From Mesorhizobium sp. Z1-4 (GTDB lineage: Bacteria; Pseudomonadota; Alphaproteobacteria; Rhizobiales; Rhizobiaceae), in assembly GCF_004000235.1 (NCBI RefSeq), contig NZ_RCIO01000001.1:434001-498000 (forward strand): a DNA stretch of 64,000 bases, written 5' to 3'. Position 1 is the stretch's first letter; every line of letters starts with the position of its first letter. Positions 9,676 to 19,986 of the stretch are shown here, piece by piece. The position numbers and the translations under genes were made by a program. A model generated the notes under the pieces. It searched no databases and was not told where the DNA came from. It saw nothing but the letters and a program-made list of their open reading frames with translations.

Positions 9676-10062
9676 TCAGGCGGCGCGGCGGCCGTCGACG
9701 GAAAGCGATCCCGGTCCGGCCGCATAAAGCGCCAGCAGGCCGCCGGCGATGGTGAAGTTCTTCATGAACATGATCATCTGCATCTGGTCGCCGAAATCGG
9801 CATGGAAGAAGACTGCCGTAAAGATGCAGAAGAGCGCGAGGAATGCGGTGCCGATACGGGTCTGGAAGCCGATCAGCACGGCGATACCGGCCAGCGTTTC
9901 GCCGATACCTGCTACCCAGGCACCCAGCGTTGCGGCCGGCAGGCCGACGGAACCGATATAACCGGCGGTGCCCGCAATATCGGTGAGCTTCTGCAGGCCC
10001 GACATGATGAACATGAGAGACAGCAGAATGCGGGCGACAAGAAGTACGACGTTGTTGGACAT
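9676..10062 (-). CDS. DoxX family membrane protein (copy 2)
   Basis: A 128-residue paralogue of the neighbouring DoxX protein with four hydrophobic segments: LVARILLSLMFIMSGLQK, GETLAGIAVLIGFQTRIGT, a loop with FHADFGDQMQMIMFMKN, and the tail SLSVDGRRAA. The ATG at 10062 is preferred over an in-frame ATG at 10086 because GGAG lies about 10 bases before it and the protein then starts MSNNVVLL. The Phe-His-Ala-Asp and QMQM stretch is typical of this subgroup. The transcript ends at the strong hairpin 20 bases downstream. Confidence 0.87.
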   Translation of the reverse strand: MSNNVVLLVARILLSLMFIMSGLQKLTDIAGTAGYIGSVGLPAATLGAWVAGIGETLAGIAVLIGFQTRIGTAFLALFCIFTAVFFHADFGDQMQMIMFMKNFTIAGGLLALYAAGPGSLSVDGRRAA

Positions 10063-10168
10063 GGGCGTTCGGCTCCGGAAAGACAAAAGGAGCGCGTGTG
10101 ATACGCAATTATCCGCGTTGCGATAGGCCGCAATTTGCGAACGCTGCGTTCATACCCGGCAGCGCGGC

Positions 10169-11554
10169 TCAGCCCGTCATGTCTTCGGGTCGCACCAGCC
10201 GGTCATAATCGGCCTCGGAGACGAGCCCGCTTGCCAGCGCTTCCTGCCGCAGCGTCGTGCCGTTTTTGTGCGCCGTCTTGGCGATCCTGGCCGCCGCGTC
10301 GTAGCCGATCTCGGGTGCAAGCGCCGTCACCAGCATCAGCGACTGGCGCATGAGTTCGGCGATACGCTCTTCGTTGGCCTCGATGCCGGCAACGCAATGG
10401 TCGGCGAAAGAGCGCATCGCGTCGGCCAGCAGCCGTTCCGATTGCAGCACCGCATTGGCGATCACCGGCTTGAAGACGTTGAGTTCGAAATGACCCTGGC
10501 TGGCGGCAAAGGTCACGGTCGTTTCGTTGCCCATCACCTGGGTCGCAACCATGGTCAGCGCCTCGGCCTGGGTCGGGTTCACCTTGCCGGGCATGATCGA
10601 CGAGCCCGGCTCGTTTTCGGGCAGAACCAGCTCGCCAAGCCCCGAGCGCGGCCCGGAGCCCAGAAAACGGATGTCGTTGGCAATCTTGAACAGATCGGCA
10701 GCCAGCGCAGCGAGAACGCCATGGAATGCCGCCAGGGCACCGTGGCTCGCCAGCGCCTCGAACTTGTTGGCGGCAGAGCGGAACGGGATACCGGTCAGTT
10801 CCGCCATGCGCGCGGCAAAACCTTCTGCAAAACCCTTCGGGGCGTTGAGGCCTGTCCCCACCGCAGTGCCGCCCTGCGCCAGCGCATGCACGTCGCCCAG
10901 AGCGTGCCCGATGCGCTTTTGCGCCAGTTCAAGCGCCGCCACGTAACCGGAAAATTCCTGGCCGAGCGTCAGCGGCGTCGCGTCCTGGGTGTGCGTGCGC
11001 CCTATCTTCACGATGCCGGCAAAGGCTTCCTCTTTTGCAGCCAGCGCGCCCCGAAGATTCTCCAGCGCCGGCAGCAGCCGGTCGCGCGCCTCAAGCGCCG
11101 CCGCGACATGCATCGCGGTCGGGAAGGTGTCGTTGGACGACTGGCTCATATTTACATGATCATTGGGGTGAACCGGCGTCTTCGATCCCATCTCGCCGCC
11201 GAGCATTTCGATCGCGCGGTTGGCGATCACCTCATTGGCGTTCATGTTGGACTGGGTGCCGGAGCCGGTCTGCCATACGACGAGCGGGAAATGGTCGTCG
11301 AGCTTGCCGGCCGCGACCTCTTCCGCAGCTTCGGCGATGGCAGCTCCAAGTTTAGCGTCGAGTTTGCCCAGCGCGACATTGGTATCGGCCGCGGCCTGCT
11401 TCACCAGACCCAGCGCGTGAACCAGAGGCAGCGGCATACGCTCTGTGCCAATGCGGAAATTATTGCGCGAGCGTTCGGTCTGGGCGCCCCAGTAGCGGTC
11501 GGCTGGAACATCGATAGCGCCGAATGTGTCCGTCTCGCTGCGTTTTTCGGCCAT
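10169..11554 (-). CDS. fumC: Fumarate hydratase class II
   Basis: Iron-independent TCA-cycle enzyme interconverting fumarate and L-malate, a cytoplasmic homotetramer, 461 residues as usual for FumC. The superfamily signature [11 protein letters not shown] is near residue 317. [38 protein letters not shown] and [17 protein letters not shown] carry the substrate-binding and catalytic residues. The gene stands alone, with a MATE gene about 100 bases upstream on the same strand. Aspartase is the closest alternative, but the FumC-type motifs make that unlikely. Confidence 0.95.
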   Translation of the reverse strand: MAEKRSETDTFGAIDVPADRYWGAQTERSRNNFRIGTERMPLPLVHALGLVKQAAADTNVALGKLDAKLGAAIAEAAEEVAAGKLDDHFPLVVWQTGSGTQSNMNANEVIANRAIEMLGGEMGSKTPVHPNDHVNMSQSSNDTFPTAMHVAAALEARDRLLPALENLRGALAAKEEAFAGIVKIGRTHTQDATPLTLGQEFSGYVAALELAQKRIGHALGDVHALAQGGTAVGTGLNAPKGFAEGFAARMAELTGIPFRSAANKFEALASHGALAAFHGVLAALAADLFKIANDIRFLGSGPRSGLGELVLPENEPGSSIMPGKVNPTQAEALTMVATQVMGNETTVTFAASQGHFELNVFKPVIANAVLQSERLLADAMRSFADHCVAGIEANEERIAELMRQSLMLVTALAPEIGYDAAARIAKTAHKNGTTLRQEALASGLVSEADYDRLVRPEDMTG

Positions 11555-11623
11555 GGCTCACCTCATAGTCGGCAACACAGCATATGGTGAAACCGGACCG
11601 AATGCGCAACGCAGGTTAAATGG

Positions 11624-11654
11624 TCCGGCGGGACGGAGAGCCCGCCCCGCCGGA
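11624..11654 (-). terminator. Putative terminator after the MATE gene
   Basis: Nine-base inverted arms (TCCGGCGGG / CCCGCCGGA) sit 5 bases past the stop of the MATE gene on its strand. The stem is GC-rich but is followed only by a short T-containing stretch, so it may be a weak or rho-assisted stop. Confidence 0.5.
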
Positions 11655-11658
11655 AAGA

Positions 11659-13056
11659 TCAGGCCATTTGCGTCTGGGATCGCAGCAAGCCCCAGCGGAA
11701 ACCGCTGCTGCGTCGCACGCGAACCAGCACCACCGTCACGACAGCCAGCATCAACACCTCGGCTGCCGCGCCTGCCAACCAGATGCCGTCGGCACCCAGC
11801 AGGTACGGCAGGACGAAGATCAGCGGAATGTTGAACAGATATGTCCGCGTGACACTCAGGATAAGCGCTCGGCTGGCATCGCCTATTGCCTGGAAATATC
11901 CGGAGACGATCATCATCGGCCCCGACAGGAAATATGCCAGCGTGACCAGCGGCAATATGTGAGACAGCTGGACAATCGTCTCTTCGTCGTCGACGAAGAA
12001 ACCGCCCAGCACGCCCCGGCTTGCGACCACAGTAAGCTGAACGGCGACACAGTAGACAAGTGCGGCGCCCAGCCCGAACAACAGCCCGCTATCGGTGCGC
12101 TGCCACAACCGTGCACCGAAATTGTTGCCGACGATCGTCTGCATGGCCATGCTCAGGCCCATCAGCGGCAGGAAGGTGAAGGTCATGACACGCGTGACAA
12201 TGCCGAAGGCAGCGATCGTTGCCGCATAACCCTCCGGGTTCCACAGCTGGACCGCAGCGATCATCGCGCCCGATGACAGCGCAATACCGATGAAACTCAG
12301 GCTCTGGGGCGCACCGAGTGTGAGGATCTCGCCCCAGGACGAGCGCCACGCGGACATCGGCAGGCTCGAGAAGCGCAGCGCAGTGTCACCCCGGATGCGG
12401 TAGATCACGATGATCAAAAGCGCCAGCGCTTGAGCAAGCACCGTGCCCCAGGCCGAACCGGCCACACCCCATTCCAGAACCACGATGAGCAGGTAGTTGA
12501 ACGCAATGTTGGACAGCGACACGAGCACCGTGGCGCCGGCCATCAGCGCCAGCTTGCCTTCGCTGCGCAAGGTGTCGCCGTGAACCGACAGCAGAAACAC
12601 CAGCGGCGAGAACCAGACCATGATGGAGATATAGGCGTATCCCATGCGCGCCAGTTCACCGGATCCATTCGCCAGCCACGCGATCAGCGCGTGGCCGCCG
12701 GCCCAGAACACAGCGATCAAAAGCAGGCTGATGAGGATCGATATGCCGTGCGCGCCGACCAGCAGGCGGCGCGCGCCATCGTAGTCGCTCGCGCCCAAAA
12801 GGCGTGCCATCACGCTCGCAAGGCCAAAACCCACGAGCGTTGCCAGCGCGGTTATCGTCATGAACAGCGGGAACATCAGCGTCACCGCGGCGAGTGCATC
12901 CGCGCTCACGAACGCACCCAGAAAATAGGCGTCGATAACAGTCTGCACGCCGTTCATGCCCATCACGACAATGATGGGCGCAGCCGTCTTCAGATAAAGC
13001 GACGGCATTGATCCGGCCAGGAAGCTGTTCCCGCCGGAGGTTTCGGAGGTGGTCAT
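11659..13056 (-). CDS. MATE family efflux transporter
   Basis: A 465-residue inner-membrane protein with about twelve hydrophobic segments in two similar halves, as expected for multidrug and toxic-compound extrusion (MatE) proteins driven by sodium or protons. Seen: the N-half start PSLYLKTAAPIIVVMGMNGVQTVIDAYFLG-like region (about residues 18-47), GLASVMARLLGASDYDGARR, and in the C-half the matching MQTIVGNNFGARLWQRTDSG. The subfamily is nearer the DinF/NorM-like bacterial branch and the substrate is unknown. GGGAGA lies 6 bases before the ATG. Confidence 0.88.
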   Translation of the reverse strand: MTTSETSGGNSFLAGSMPSLYLKTAAPIIVVMGMNGVQTVIDAYFLGAFVSADALAAVTLMFPLFMTITALATLVGFGLASVMARLLGASDYDGARRLLVGAHGISILISLLLIAVFWAGGHALIAWLANGSGELARMGYAYISIMVWFSPLVFLLSVHGDTLRSEGKLALMAGATVLVSLSNIAFNYLLIVVLEWGVAGSAWGTVLAQALALLIIVIYRIRGDTALRFSSLPMSAWRSSWGEILTLGAPQSLSFIGIALSSGAMIAAVQLWNPEGYAATIAAFGIVTRVMTFTFLPLMGLSMAMQTIVGNNFGARLWQRTDSGLLFGLGAALVYCVAVQLTVVASRGVLGGFFVDDEETIVQLSHILPLVTLAYFLSGPMMIVSGYFQAIGDASRALILSVTRTYLFNIPLIFVLPYLLGADGIWLAGAAAEVLMLAVVTVVLVRVRRSSGFRWGLLRSQTQMA

Positions 13057-13378
13057 TTTCGTCTCCCGTATCGCATCAAACGGAGACTGAATGGAGCCCG
13101 CATTACCATTTGTCCGATGCGTCGGTGCGACGAAAAATCGGGAGAGGCTTCACCATGCTTGCGCTGCGGGCGGCCGGCGCCTCTGGCCGGAGCGAGGCTT
13201 TTATGCCCGGCGTCCCGGGCTGTCAATGCAATGGAAGCACGCAATCACCGCCAACTGACGGCGCGATTTCCCCTGCGCTGAAGCCTGAATACGATCCGAG
13301 TTGGATTTCGTTACGCCAAGGTGTTGCTACAGCCCCCGGTAGCAGTAGTCTGCCCAAAGCGATGCCTGAGACACAACC
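13057..13378. other. Intergenic region between the divergent MATE and TPR genes
   Basis: About 320 bases with no convincing gene. It must hold both outward promoters. A GC-rich hairpin-prone stretch lies at about 13165-13195 (GCGGGCGGCCGGCG). No clear operator was recognised. Confidence 0.5.
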
Positions 13379-14866
13379 ATGCCGGAACTTTCTCCCCTCC
13401 TGACAGAGTTTTTCGATTTCTGGCCGCGCATGTGGGCCGCGTTCCTTGCGCGAACAGAGTTCGAGAAGGCTACGGATGCGGTAGCGCTGGCCGCTACATT
13501 CGGTCCGCTCCTGTGGGCGTTCATGAAGGTGATTTCCGGTCGGGAGCGGCGGCGGGCACTGCGTGAGCGCGCAAATCTTGAAGAACGGATCGCTATCCTG
13601 GAGGAGGCCAGAAAAGGGCTCGAAAACCGGCTCAAAAGCCGGGAATCTCAAATAAAGGAGATGTCATTTTCGGTTCCAGCGGACGCACGCAGGCGAGCCG
13701 ATTCGCTGCGGGCTGACGGCAACGAAGAGTTGGCCATAGCCGCACTACGCGATTGCTTTGAGACCTTGCGGCCCGATTTGGTTTCCCTATGCAGCGAGCT
13801 TGCGCTGCATCATGTTTCGATTGCGCCCGATTTCGGCGAGCATCAGCTGGTGGAGGCCAAGCGCATGGCGGATCTGGCGTTTATGCTCGATCCCGGTGAC
13901 GCGAGGGTTGGCGACATCCAAACCGAGCTGTCGGAGATTGACGCCCGGACGGAATTGACCGCGACGGCATACGACCCGCTCGATCCAAAATGGGACGATG
14001 CCCGCTTATTCATGCATCTCGGATCCAGCAAGGATGCCGAAGCGGCATTTGCCGCCTTGCTGGAAAAGGGCGAAGAGGCCAGAGAAGCCGGCAGCTACCT
14101 GCGTGCGGAACGCATTCTGGCGCGCGCGTACAGGATAGGCTGCAGGGTTTACGGAAAATATGACGAGCAAACGCTTCGTGCTGCCTGGCCCTGGTTGCGG
14201 ACGCTCGCGACGTTGGATCTCTTCGCCCCCGCCCTGCAATTGGCGTCCGATCTATCGGCCAACCTTGAAGCAGGAACCGAAGCTAAGGCTGCGGCAGATT
14301 TCTATCGCGCGCAAGCGCTACAAGCGGCGGGACGGGTCCAGGAGGCACTTGGCATCGTCGAACAAACGGTGCGCGATTGGACTGAGCTTCGTGGGCAGGA
14401 AGACCGCGAGACCCTGGTAAACACCAGACTTTGGGTGCGGCTTTTGGCCGATTCCGGTCAGGTTCCCAGGGCGCTTCCGGAATCGGAGCAGCACGTGCAT
14501 GTATGCGAAAGGGCTCTCGGCGCTGAGGCGCATGAAACGCTTCAAGCCCGCTTTCTCTATGCGGCGCTTTTGCACGATACAGGCGAAAGCGAAAAAGCAC
14601 TTGCCGAGCTAAATGCGGTGATTGGGGTCGAAAACCGCGTAAGGGGACCAGGCCACCCAGCCACACTCAGTTCACGCAGTAGCCGTGCCGAAATCCTGGC
14701 ACAAATCGGTGACGTTGAATCGGCCCGCAAGGAGCTCGTGGAGATACTGCCCATGATCGCGAACGTTCTAGGCCGAAGCCACAGTCAACACCAAGATGCC
14801 GCCGCGCTTCTCGACAAGCTCGCACTCGCCGGGAAAGACAGTACGGAGAGCTTGGCAGCAAACTGA
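13379..14866 (+). CDS. Membrane-anchored TPR-repeat protein of unknown function
   Basis: A 495-residue protein I do not recognise as a named gene. Residues about 1-60 hold a short amphipathic or weakly hydrophobic segment (DAVALAATFGPLLWAFMKVI). A charged coiled coil follows (about 60-98, RERANLEERIAILEEARKGL). The rest is helical TPR-like repeats, clearest in the second half (ARILARAYRIG, AADFYRAQALQAAGRVQEAL, HETLQARFLYAALLHDTGESEKAL), resembling kinesin-light-chain-type TPRs. These suggest a scaffold or sensor binding partner proteins. Codons are less GC-biased than in the neighbours, which hints at acquisition. It has no operon partner. Confidence 0.72.
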   Translation: MPELSPLLTEFFDFWPRMWAAFLARTEFEKATDAVALAATFGPLLWAFMKVISGRERRRALRERANLEERIAILEEARKGLENRLKSRESQIKEMSFSVPADARRRADSLRADGNEELAIAALRDCFETLRPDLVSLCSELALHHVSIAPDFGEHQLVEAKRMADLAFMLDPGDARVGDIQTELSEIDARTELTATAYDPLDPKWDDARLFMHLGSSKDAEAAFAALLEKGEEAREAGSYLRAERILARAYRIGCRVYGKYDEQTLRAAWPWLRTLATLDLFAPALQLASDLSANLEAGTEAKAAADFYRAQALQAAGRVQEALGIVEQTVRDWTELRGQEDRETLVNTRLWVRLLADSGQVPRALPESEQHVHVCERALGAEAHETLQARFLYAALLHDTGESEKALAELNAVIGVENRVRGPGHPATLSSRSSRAEILAQIGDVESARKELVEILPMIANVLGRSHSQHQDAAALLDKLALAGKDSTESLAAN

Positions 14867-14961
14867 TATTTATGACGCTGGTCGATCAACGATTTCACGC
14901 CTGGCCGGAGACGTCGCGATCGCATCGATCGCCTCCACAATACCTTGATCGAAACAAGAAA

Positions 14962-14981
14962 GGGCGGCATCGCTGCCGCCC
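14962..14981 (-). terminator. Terminator of the groESL operon
   Basis: A perfect 8-bp stem (GGGCGGCA / TGCCGCCC) with a TCGC loop lies about 105 bases past the groEL stop. On the groEL strand it is followed by a T-rich run (TTTCTTGTTTC), so it fits a rho-independent stop for the operon. Confidence 0.75.
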
Positions 14982-15004
14982 ATTCCTAATGCTTGAAGGA
15001 GGTA

Positions 15005-15053
15005 GGACTTTGGAAGTCCATGCCGCCACTCAAGCCCGCCTGACGGGCTTGAG
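15005..15053 (-). other. Two perfect inverted repeats in the groEL 3' untranslated region
   Basis: GGACTT-TGG-AAGTCC (15005-15019) and arms CTCAAGCCCG / CGGGCTTGAG (15029-15053) lie between the groEL stop and the terminator. Neither has a U-run. They may stabilise the 3' end of this abundant message against exonucleases. Confidence 0.45.
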
Positions 15054-15086
15054 CAACTAAAGTGATGGGCGTGCTTTATGGGCTTC

Positions 15087-16733
<1,647 letters not shown>

Positions 16734-16795
16734 TCAGCTCCTGGGCGCGAGGCCCGAATTTCTGGTGGGTTAGGTTCTGATGCGCAGGGCGGCGT

Positions 16796-17092
16796 TCAGC
16801 CGATGATGCCCATGATGTCGGATTCCTTCATGATCAGGAGATCCTCGCCATTGAGCTTGACTTCGGTGCCCGACCACTTGCCAAACAGGACGCGATCGCC
16901 TGCCTTGACGTCCAGCGGAACAACCTTGCCCGCCTCGTCGCGAGCGCCCGAACCAACGGCGATGACTTCGCCTTCGGACGGCTTTTCCTTCGCGGTGTCG
17001 GGAATGATGATGCCGCCGGTGGTCTTTTCTTCAGAGTCGACGCGACGTACGACGACACGGTCGTGAAGCGGACGGAACTTCGTTTTTGCCAT
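16796..17092 (-). CDS. groES: 10-kDa co-chaperonin GroES
   Basis: Lid of the GroEL chamber, a heptamer of 98-residue subunits. The ATG at 17092 gives the canonical start [17 protein letters not shown] and has GAGGA 8 bases upstream; the longer in-frame start at 17155 would run through the CIRCE spacer. The mobile loop [18 protein letters not shown] and the late [16 protein letters not shown] and [15 protein letters not shown] segments are present. It is the first gene of groESL. Confidence 0.97.
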   Translation of the reverse strand: MAKTKFRPLHDRVVVRRVDSEEKTTGGIIIPDTAKEKPSEGEVIAVGSGARDEAGKVVPLDVKAGDRVLFGKWSGTEVKLNGEDLLIMKESDIMGIIG

Positions 17093-17148
17093 TTGTGTGA
17101 TCCTCGAAGCGGAATATGAAATACCGTTTTCCGGGCTCGCCGGATTTG

Positions 17149-17175
17149 TTGGCACTCACCAAGGATGAGTGCTAA
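17149..17175. promoter_or_regulatory. CIRCE element (HrcA operator) upstream of groES
   Basis: TTGGCACTC, nine bases, then GAGTGCTAA matches the CIRCE inverted repeat, with a single change (G for A) in the left arm. HrcA binds CIRCE to repress groESL in the absence of stress. The element lies just after the predicted transcription start of groES, where bound repressor would block initiation. Confidence 0.93.
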
Positions 17176-17183
17176 CGGGCGGT

Positions 17184-17212
17184 GAGATATGGATTGCCGC
17201 CGGCAGAGTCAA
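17184..17212 (-). promoter_or_regulatory. groESL promoter
   Basis: On the minus strand TTGACT (17212-17207), 17 bases, then TATCTC (17189-17184) fits a housekeeping promoter. The same bases also read CTTGACT with CCATATCTC, which is close to the alphaproteobacterial RpoH (heat-shock sigma) consensus. The start point would fall near 17177, at the edge of CIRCE. Confidence 0.65.
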
Positions 17213-17272
17213 GAAGCGCGGGGAAAAGTTGCGGCTGCTGGGTGCCGTGCGCCGCCGCGCGAGGACCGGCTC

Positions 17273-17908
17273 TCAGGGCCGCTTGAACTGGCTCCGTTCC
17301 AGTTCCACCAGTTCCCTGCACACGCAGCCTTCCATGTGGTCGTTGACCAGCCCCATCGCCTGCATGAAGGCGTAGACCGTGGTCGGGCCGACAAAGGTCC
17401 AGCCGAGCGCCTTCAGTTCCTTCGATATCCGGGTCGAAACCGGAGTCGTGGGGTTCGCCCTGGCATAGGCGAGGTCGACAACCGGCGGCCGCTCATCCGC
17501 ACCGGGCTCGAAAGACCAGAACCACCTGGCGAGCGACCCGTGCCTTTCGCACATTTCCACCGCCTTGCGGGCGTTGTTGAACACCGATGCAATCTTGCCG
17601 CGGTGCCGGATAATGCCGGCATTCAGCAGATGACGTTCCACTTCCGGGTCGCCATGCGCGGCGAGCTTCTCGAAATCGAAATCCGAGAAGGCTTCCCGAA
17701 AGTTCTCCCGTTTGCGCAGGATGGTGATCCAGGAAAGGCCCGACTGAAATCCTTCGAGGCAGATCTTTTCGAAGAGCCGCCTGTCGTCGGTGACCGGCCT
17801 GCCCCACTCATGATCGTGATAGTGAAGATAGTCGGGTTCGCTGCCGGGCCAGAAGCACCGCAAAGCGCCATCCGGCCCCACGATCAGCCCGTTATCTTCC
17901 TTGTCCAT
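17273..17908 (-). CDS. tag: DNA-3-methyladenine glycosylase I
   Basis: Base-excision enzyme removing 3-methyladenine from alkylated DNA, 211 residues. Family marks: RCFW near residue 18, YHDHEWGRPV, GFQSGLSWITILRKRENFR, and the C-terminal NDHMEGCVCR. The N-terminal Cys and His with the C-terminal His and Cys form the expected zinc site. The ATG at 17908 has GGAGG 5 bases upstream and is preferred over a GTG six bases earlier. It is a single gene, transcribed away from the L,D-transpeptidase gene. Confidence 0.92.
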   Translation of the reverse strand: MDKEDNGLIVGPDGALRCFWPGSEPDYLHYHDHEWGRPVTDDRRLFEKICLEGFQSGLSWITILRKRENFREAFSDFDFEKLAAHGDPEVERHLLNAGIIRHRGKIASVFNNARKAVEMCERHGSLARWFWSFEPGADERPPVVDLAYARANPTTPVSTRISKELKALGWTFVGPTTVYAFMQAMGLVNDHMEGCVCRELVELERSQFKRP

Positions 17909-18127
17909 CCCCACCTCCAGGCCGCGGATCGATTCACCTGCGGTTTACCAGACATCTCAACGCCGCAGTAACCACACCGAAAGGTTCATGCAAAATCCGG
18001 CATTTTAGACAACCCGATTCATATTTCGGTTGCCACGTATCCTGACAATTGGCCAATCGATGCAGAGGGGCGGACCGCCTTTCCGGCATCGCGTGTTTTG
18101 AGTTTTGCGTAGCCAAAGAGTTGTCAG

Positions 18128-18934
18128 ATGAAACGTGTCCTGCCGCTTCTTGCCGCCACCATTCTGGCCGCCGGCACCCTCGCCGCCGCGGCGAACGACC
18201 GATACGGCTCACGCCCGCCGCTGGTCGTCAGCCCGGACCTCAGCGCACCGTGGGTGCTGCAGCTGCAGCGCGCACCCGAGGGACAGCGGGTCAGCGGGTT
18301 GCGCGGCGTGCGCATGGGGCCGGCCACAACACGCACGGTCATACGCCGCGAGCGGCGCACCCAACAGCAGGTCCGGGTGCGGCAGCGGGTGCACGTCCCG
18401 CAGGCGACACGGCAGGTGCAGCGTCCAGTGCAGGTGGCAGCGGCACCGGCACCGGCACGCGGCGCGGCGGTCCAGATCGATCCGAAATTCCTGCCGCAGA
18501 CGGTCGATTACGCCGGTTCGCACAAGCCCGGCACCATCGTCATCGATACCGCCACCAAGTTTCTTTATCTCGTCGAAGCCGGGGGACAGGCGCGCCGGTA
18601 TGGCGTCGGCGTCGGCAAGGAAGGCTTCCAGTGGACCGGAACCGAGAGCATTTCGCAGAAAAAGCACTGGCCTGACTGGCGCCCGCCGGCGGAAATGATT
18701 GCCCGTGAGAAGAAGAAGGGGCGTATTCTTCCGGCTCACATGCCCGGCGGTCCCGCCAACCCGCTCGGCGCGCGGGCGCTTTATCTCGGATCTACGCTTT
18801 ACCGCATTCACGGCACCAACGCTCCCTGGACGATCGGCGGCAACGTCTCATCCGGCTGCATTCGCATGCGCAACGAGGACGTTATGGATCTGTATGAGCG
18901 GGTGAAGGTCGGCACCAAAGTGGTCGTCATCTGA
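18128..18934 (+). CDS. L,D-transpeptidase (YkuD / ErfK family)
   Basis: Periplasmic enzyme that makes 3-3 peptidoglycan crosslinks or attaches proteins to peptidoglycan. The 268-residue precursor has a signal peptide (MKRVLPLLAATILAAG, about residues 1-23), then a low-complexity Arg/Gln/Val-rich linker (about 60-115), then the YkuD domain. The catalytic pattern is complete: His228 in HGTNAP and Cys244 in SSGCIRM. Rhizobial genomes carry many such paralogues, so the exact partner cannot be named. It has its own transcription unit, with a terminator after it. Confidence 0.92.
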   Translation: MKRVLPLLAATILAAGTLAAAANDRYGSRPPLVVSPDLSAPWVLQLQRAPEGQRVSGLRGVRMGPATTRTVIRRERRTQQQVRVRQRVHVPQATRQVQRPVQVAAAPAPARGAAVQIDPKFLPQTVDYAGSHKPGTIVIDTATKFLYLVEAGGQARRYGVGVGKEGFQWTGTESISQKKHWPDWRPPAEMIAREKKKGRILPAHMPGGPANPLGARALYLGSTLYRIHGTNAPWTIGGNVSSGCIRMRNEDVMDLYERVKVGTKVVVI

Positions 18935-18987
18935 TTTCGGTTGCGGGGGACGGACCGGCCTTGAGGGGATGAGCCGGACCGTCGCGA

Positions 18988-19025
18988 AAGGGCGACGCGG
19001 CCAGCCGGCTGCGTCGCCCTTTCTT
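18988..19025 (+). terminator. Rho-independent terminator after the L,D-transpeptidase gene
   Basis: Eleven-base arms (AAGGGCGACGC / GCGTCGCCCTT) with a 12-base loop are followed by TTCTTATTCT. They lie about 55 bases past the stop. Confidence 0.85.
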
Positions 19026-19119
19026 ATTCTGTGGACCGTTCTTCCGCGCGAATTCCATTCACCGCATGCGGCACTATCGTGTTGCACGGTTCGGCTCGAC
19101 CGGGCTTTGGGAGGTGCAT

Positions 19120-19983
19120 ATGGACGTTCTGATCACCGTTTTCCTGCCGCTCGCGCTGGCAATCATCATGTTCTCGCTCGGGCTTGGCCTGACGCTGGAC
19201 GATTTCCGCCGGGTGTTCGTCGCACCCAAGGCATTCGGGATCGGTGCACTGTCGCAGATCGTTGTTCTGCCGGTCGTGGCGTATGCCGTCGTGCTCCTGT
19301 TCCGGCTCCCCGCCGAACTGGCGGTCGGGCTGATGATCCTTTCCTTCTGCCCAGGCGGCGTGACCTCGAACATCCTGACCAAGTTTGCACGCGGCGACCT
19401 GGCTCTATCGATCTCGCTGACAGGCGTCGTCAGCCTGGTGTCCGTGGTCACGGTACCGCTTCTGGTTGCCTTCACTGCAGACCATTTCATGGGCGTGGAG
19501 GCGCCGCCGGTAAATGTCACGTCGCTTGCTGTCGCGATGTTCGCCATCACCGCCCTGCCCGTGGTGCTCGGTATGGTTATGCGCCACTTCGCACCCGGAC
19601 TGACCGGCAGGATCGAGACCTTTGTCGAGCGGCTGGCGGTCATCCTGTTCGTGATCGTCGTTGTCGGGGCGCTGGCAGCCAACTGGACGCTGTTTGTCGA
19701 CAATCTGGCGGTACTCGGCCCGGCAGTCGTGGTCCTCAACGCAGCCCTGCTGGCAATCGGCCTCGGCCTGGCACGGCTTTTCGCACTCGACGGCAAGCAA
19801 GCGACCGCAATATCCATCGAGACCGGAATCCAGAACGCGACGCTCGGCATCACGGTCGGTTCATTGATCGTGGAACAGGTTTCGGCCCTGCCGCCGTTCA
19901 GCCTGCCGTCGGGGGTCTACGGCATAACCATGTATGTCGTCAGCCTGCCTTTTGTTTTCTGGCGGCGGGGGCTGGCAGCATAG
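19120..19983 (+). CDS. Bile acid:sodium symporter family (BASS) transporter
   Basis: A 287-residue inner-membrane protein with about nine to ten hydrophobic segments. Family marks include MILSFCPGGVTSNILTKFA near residue 70, corresponding to the sodium-site crossover, and ETGIQNATLGITVGSLI near residue 245. Bacterial members move organic anions such as pantoate or 2-keto acids rather than bile acids; the substrate here is unknown. The ATG at 19120 follows GGGAGGT by 5 bases, and the 18 residues before it in the longer frame look non-coding. It converges on glcF with a 3-base gap. Confidence 0.85.
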   Translation: MDVLITVFLPLALAIIMFSLGLGLTLDDFRRVFVAPKAFGIGALSQIVVLPVVAYAVVLLFRLPAELAVGLMILSFCPGGVTSNILTKFARGDLALSISLTGVVSLVSVVTVPLLVAFTADHFMGVEAPPVNVTSLAVAMFAITALPVVLGMVMRHFAPGLTGRIETFVERLAVILFVIVVVGALAANWTLFVDNLAVLGPAVVVLNAALLAIGLGLARLFALDGKQATAISIETGIQNATLGITVGSLIVEQVSALPPFSLPSGVYGITMYVVSLPFVFWRRGLAA

Positions 19984-19986
19984 CTC

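Noticed and set aside
5350-13100. CRISPR array or insertion sequence suggested by repeats
   Set aside because: The repeats here are single palindromic units, not regularly spaced direct repeats, and no transposase or cas gene is present.
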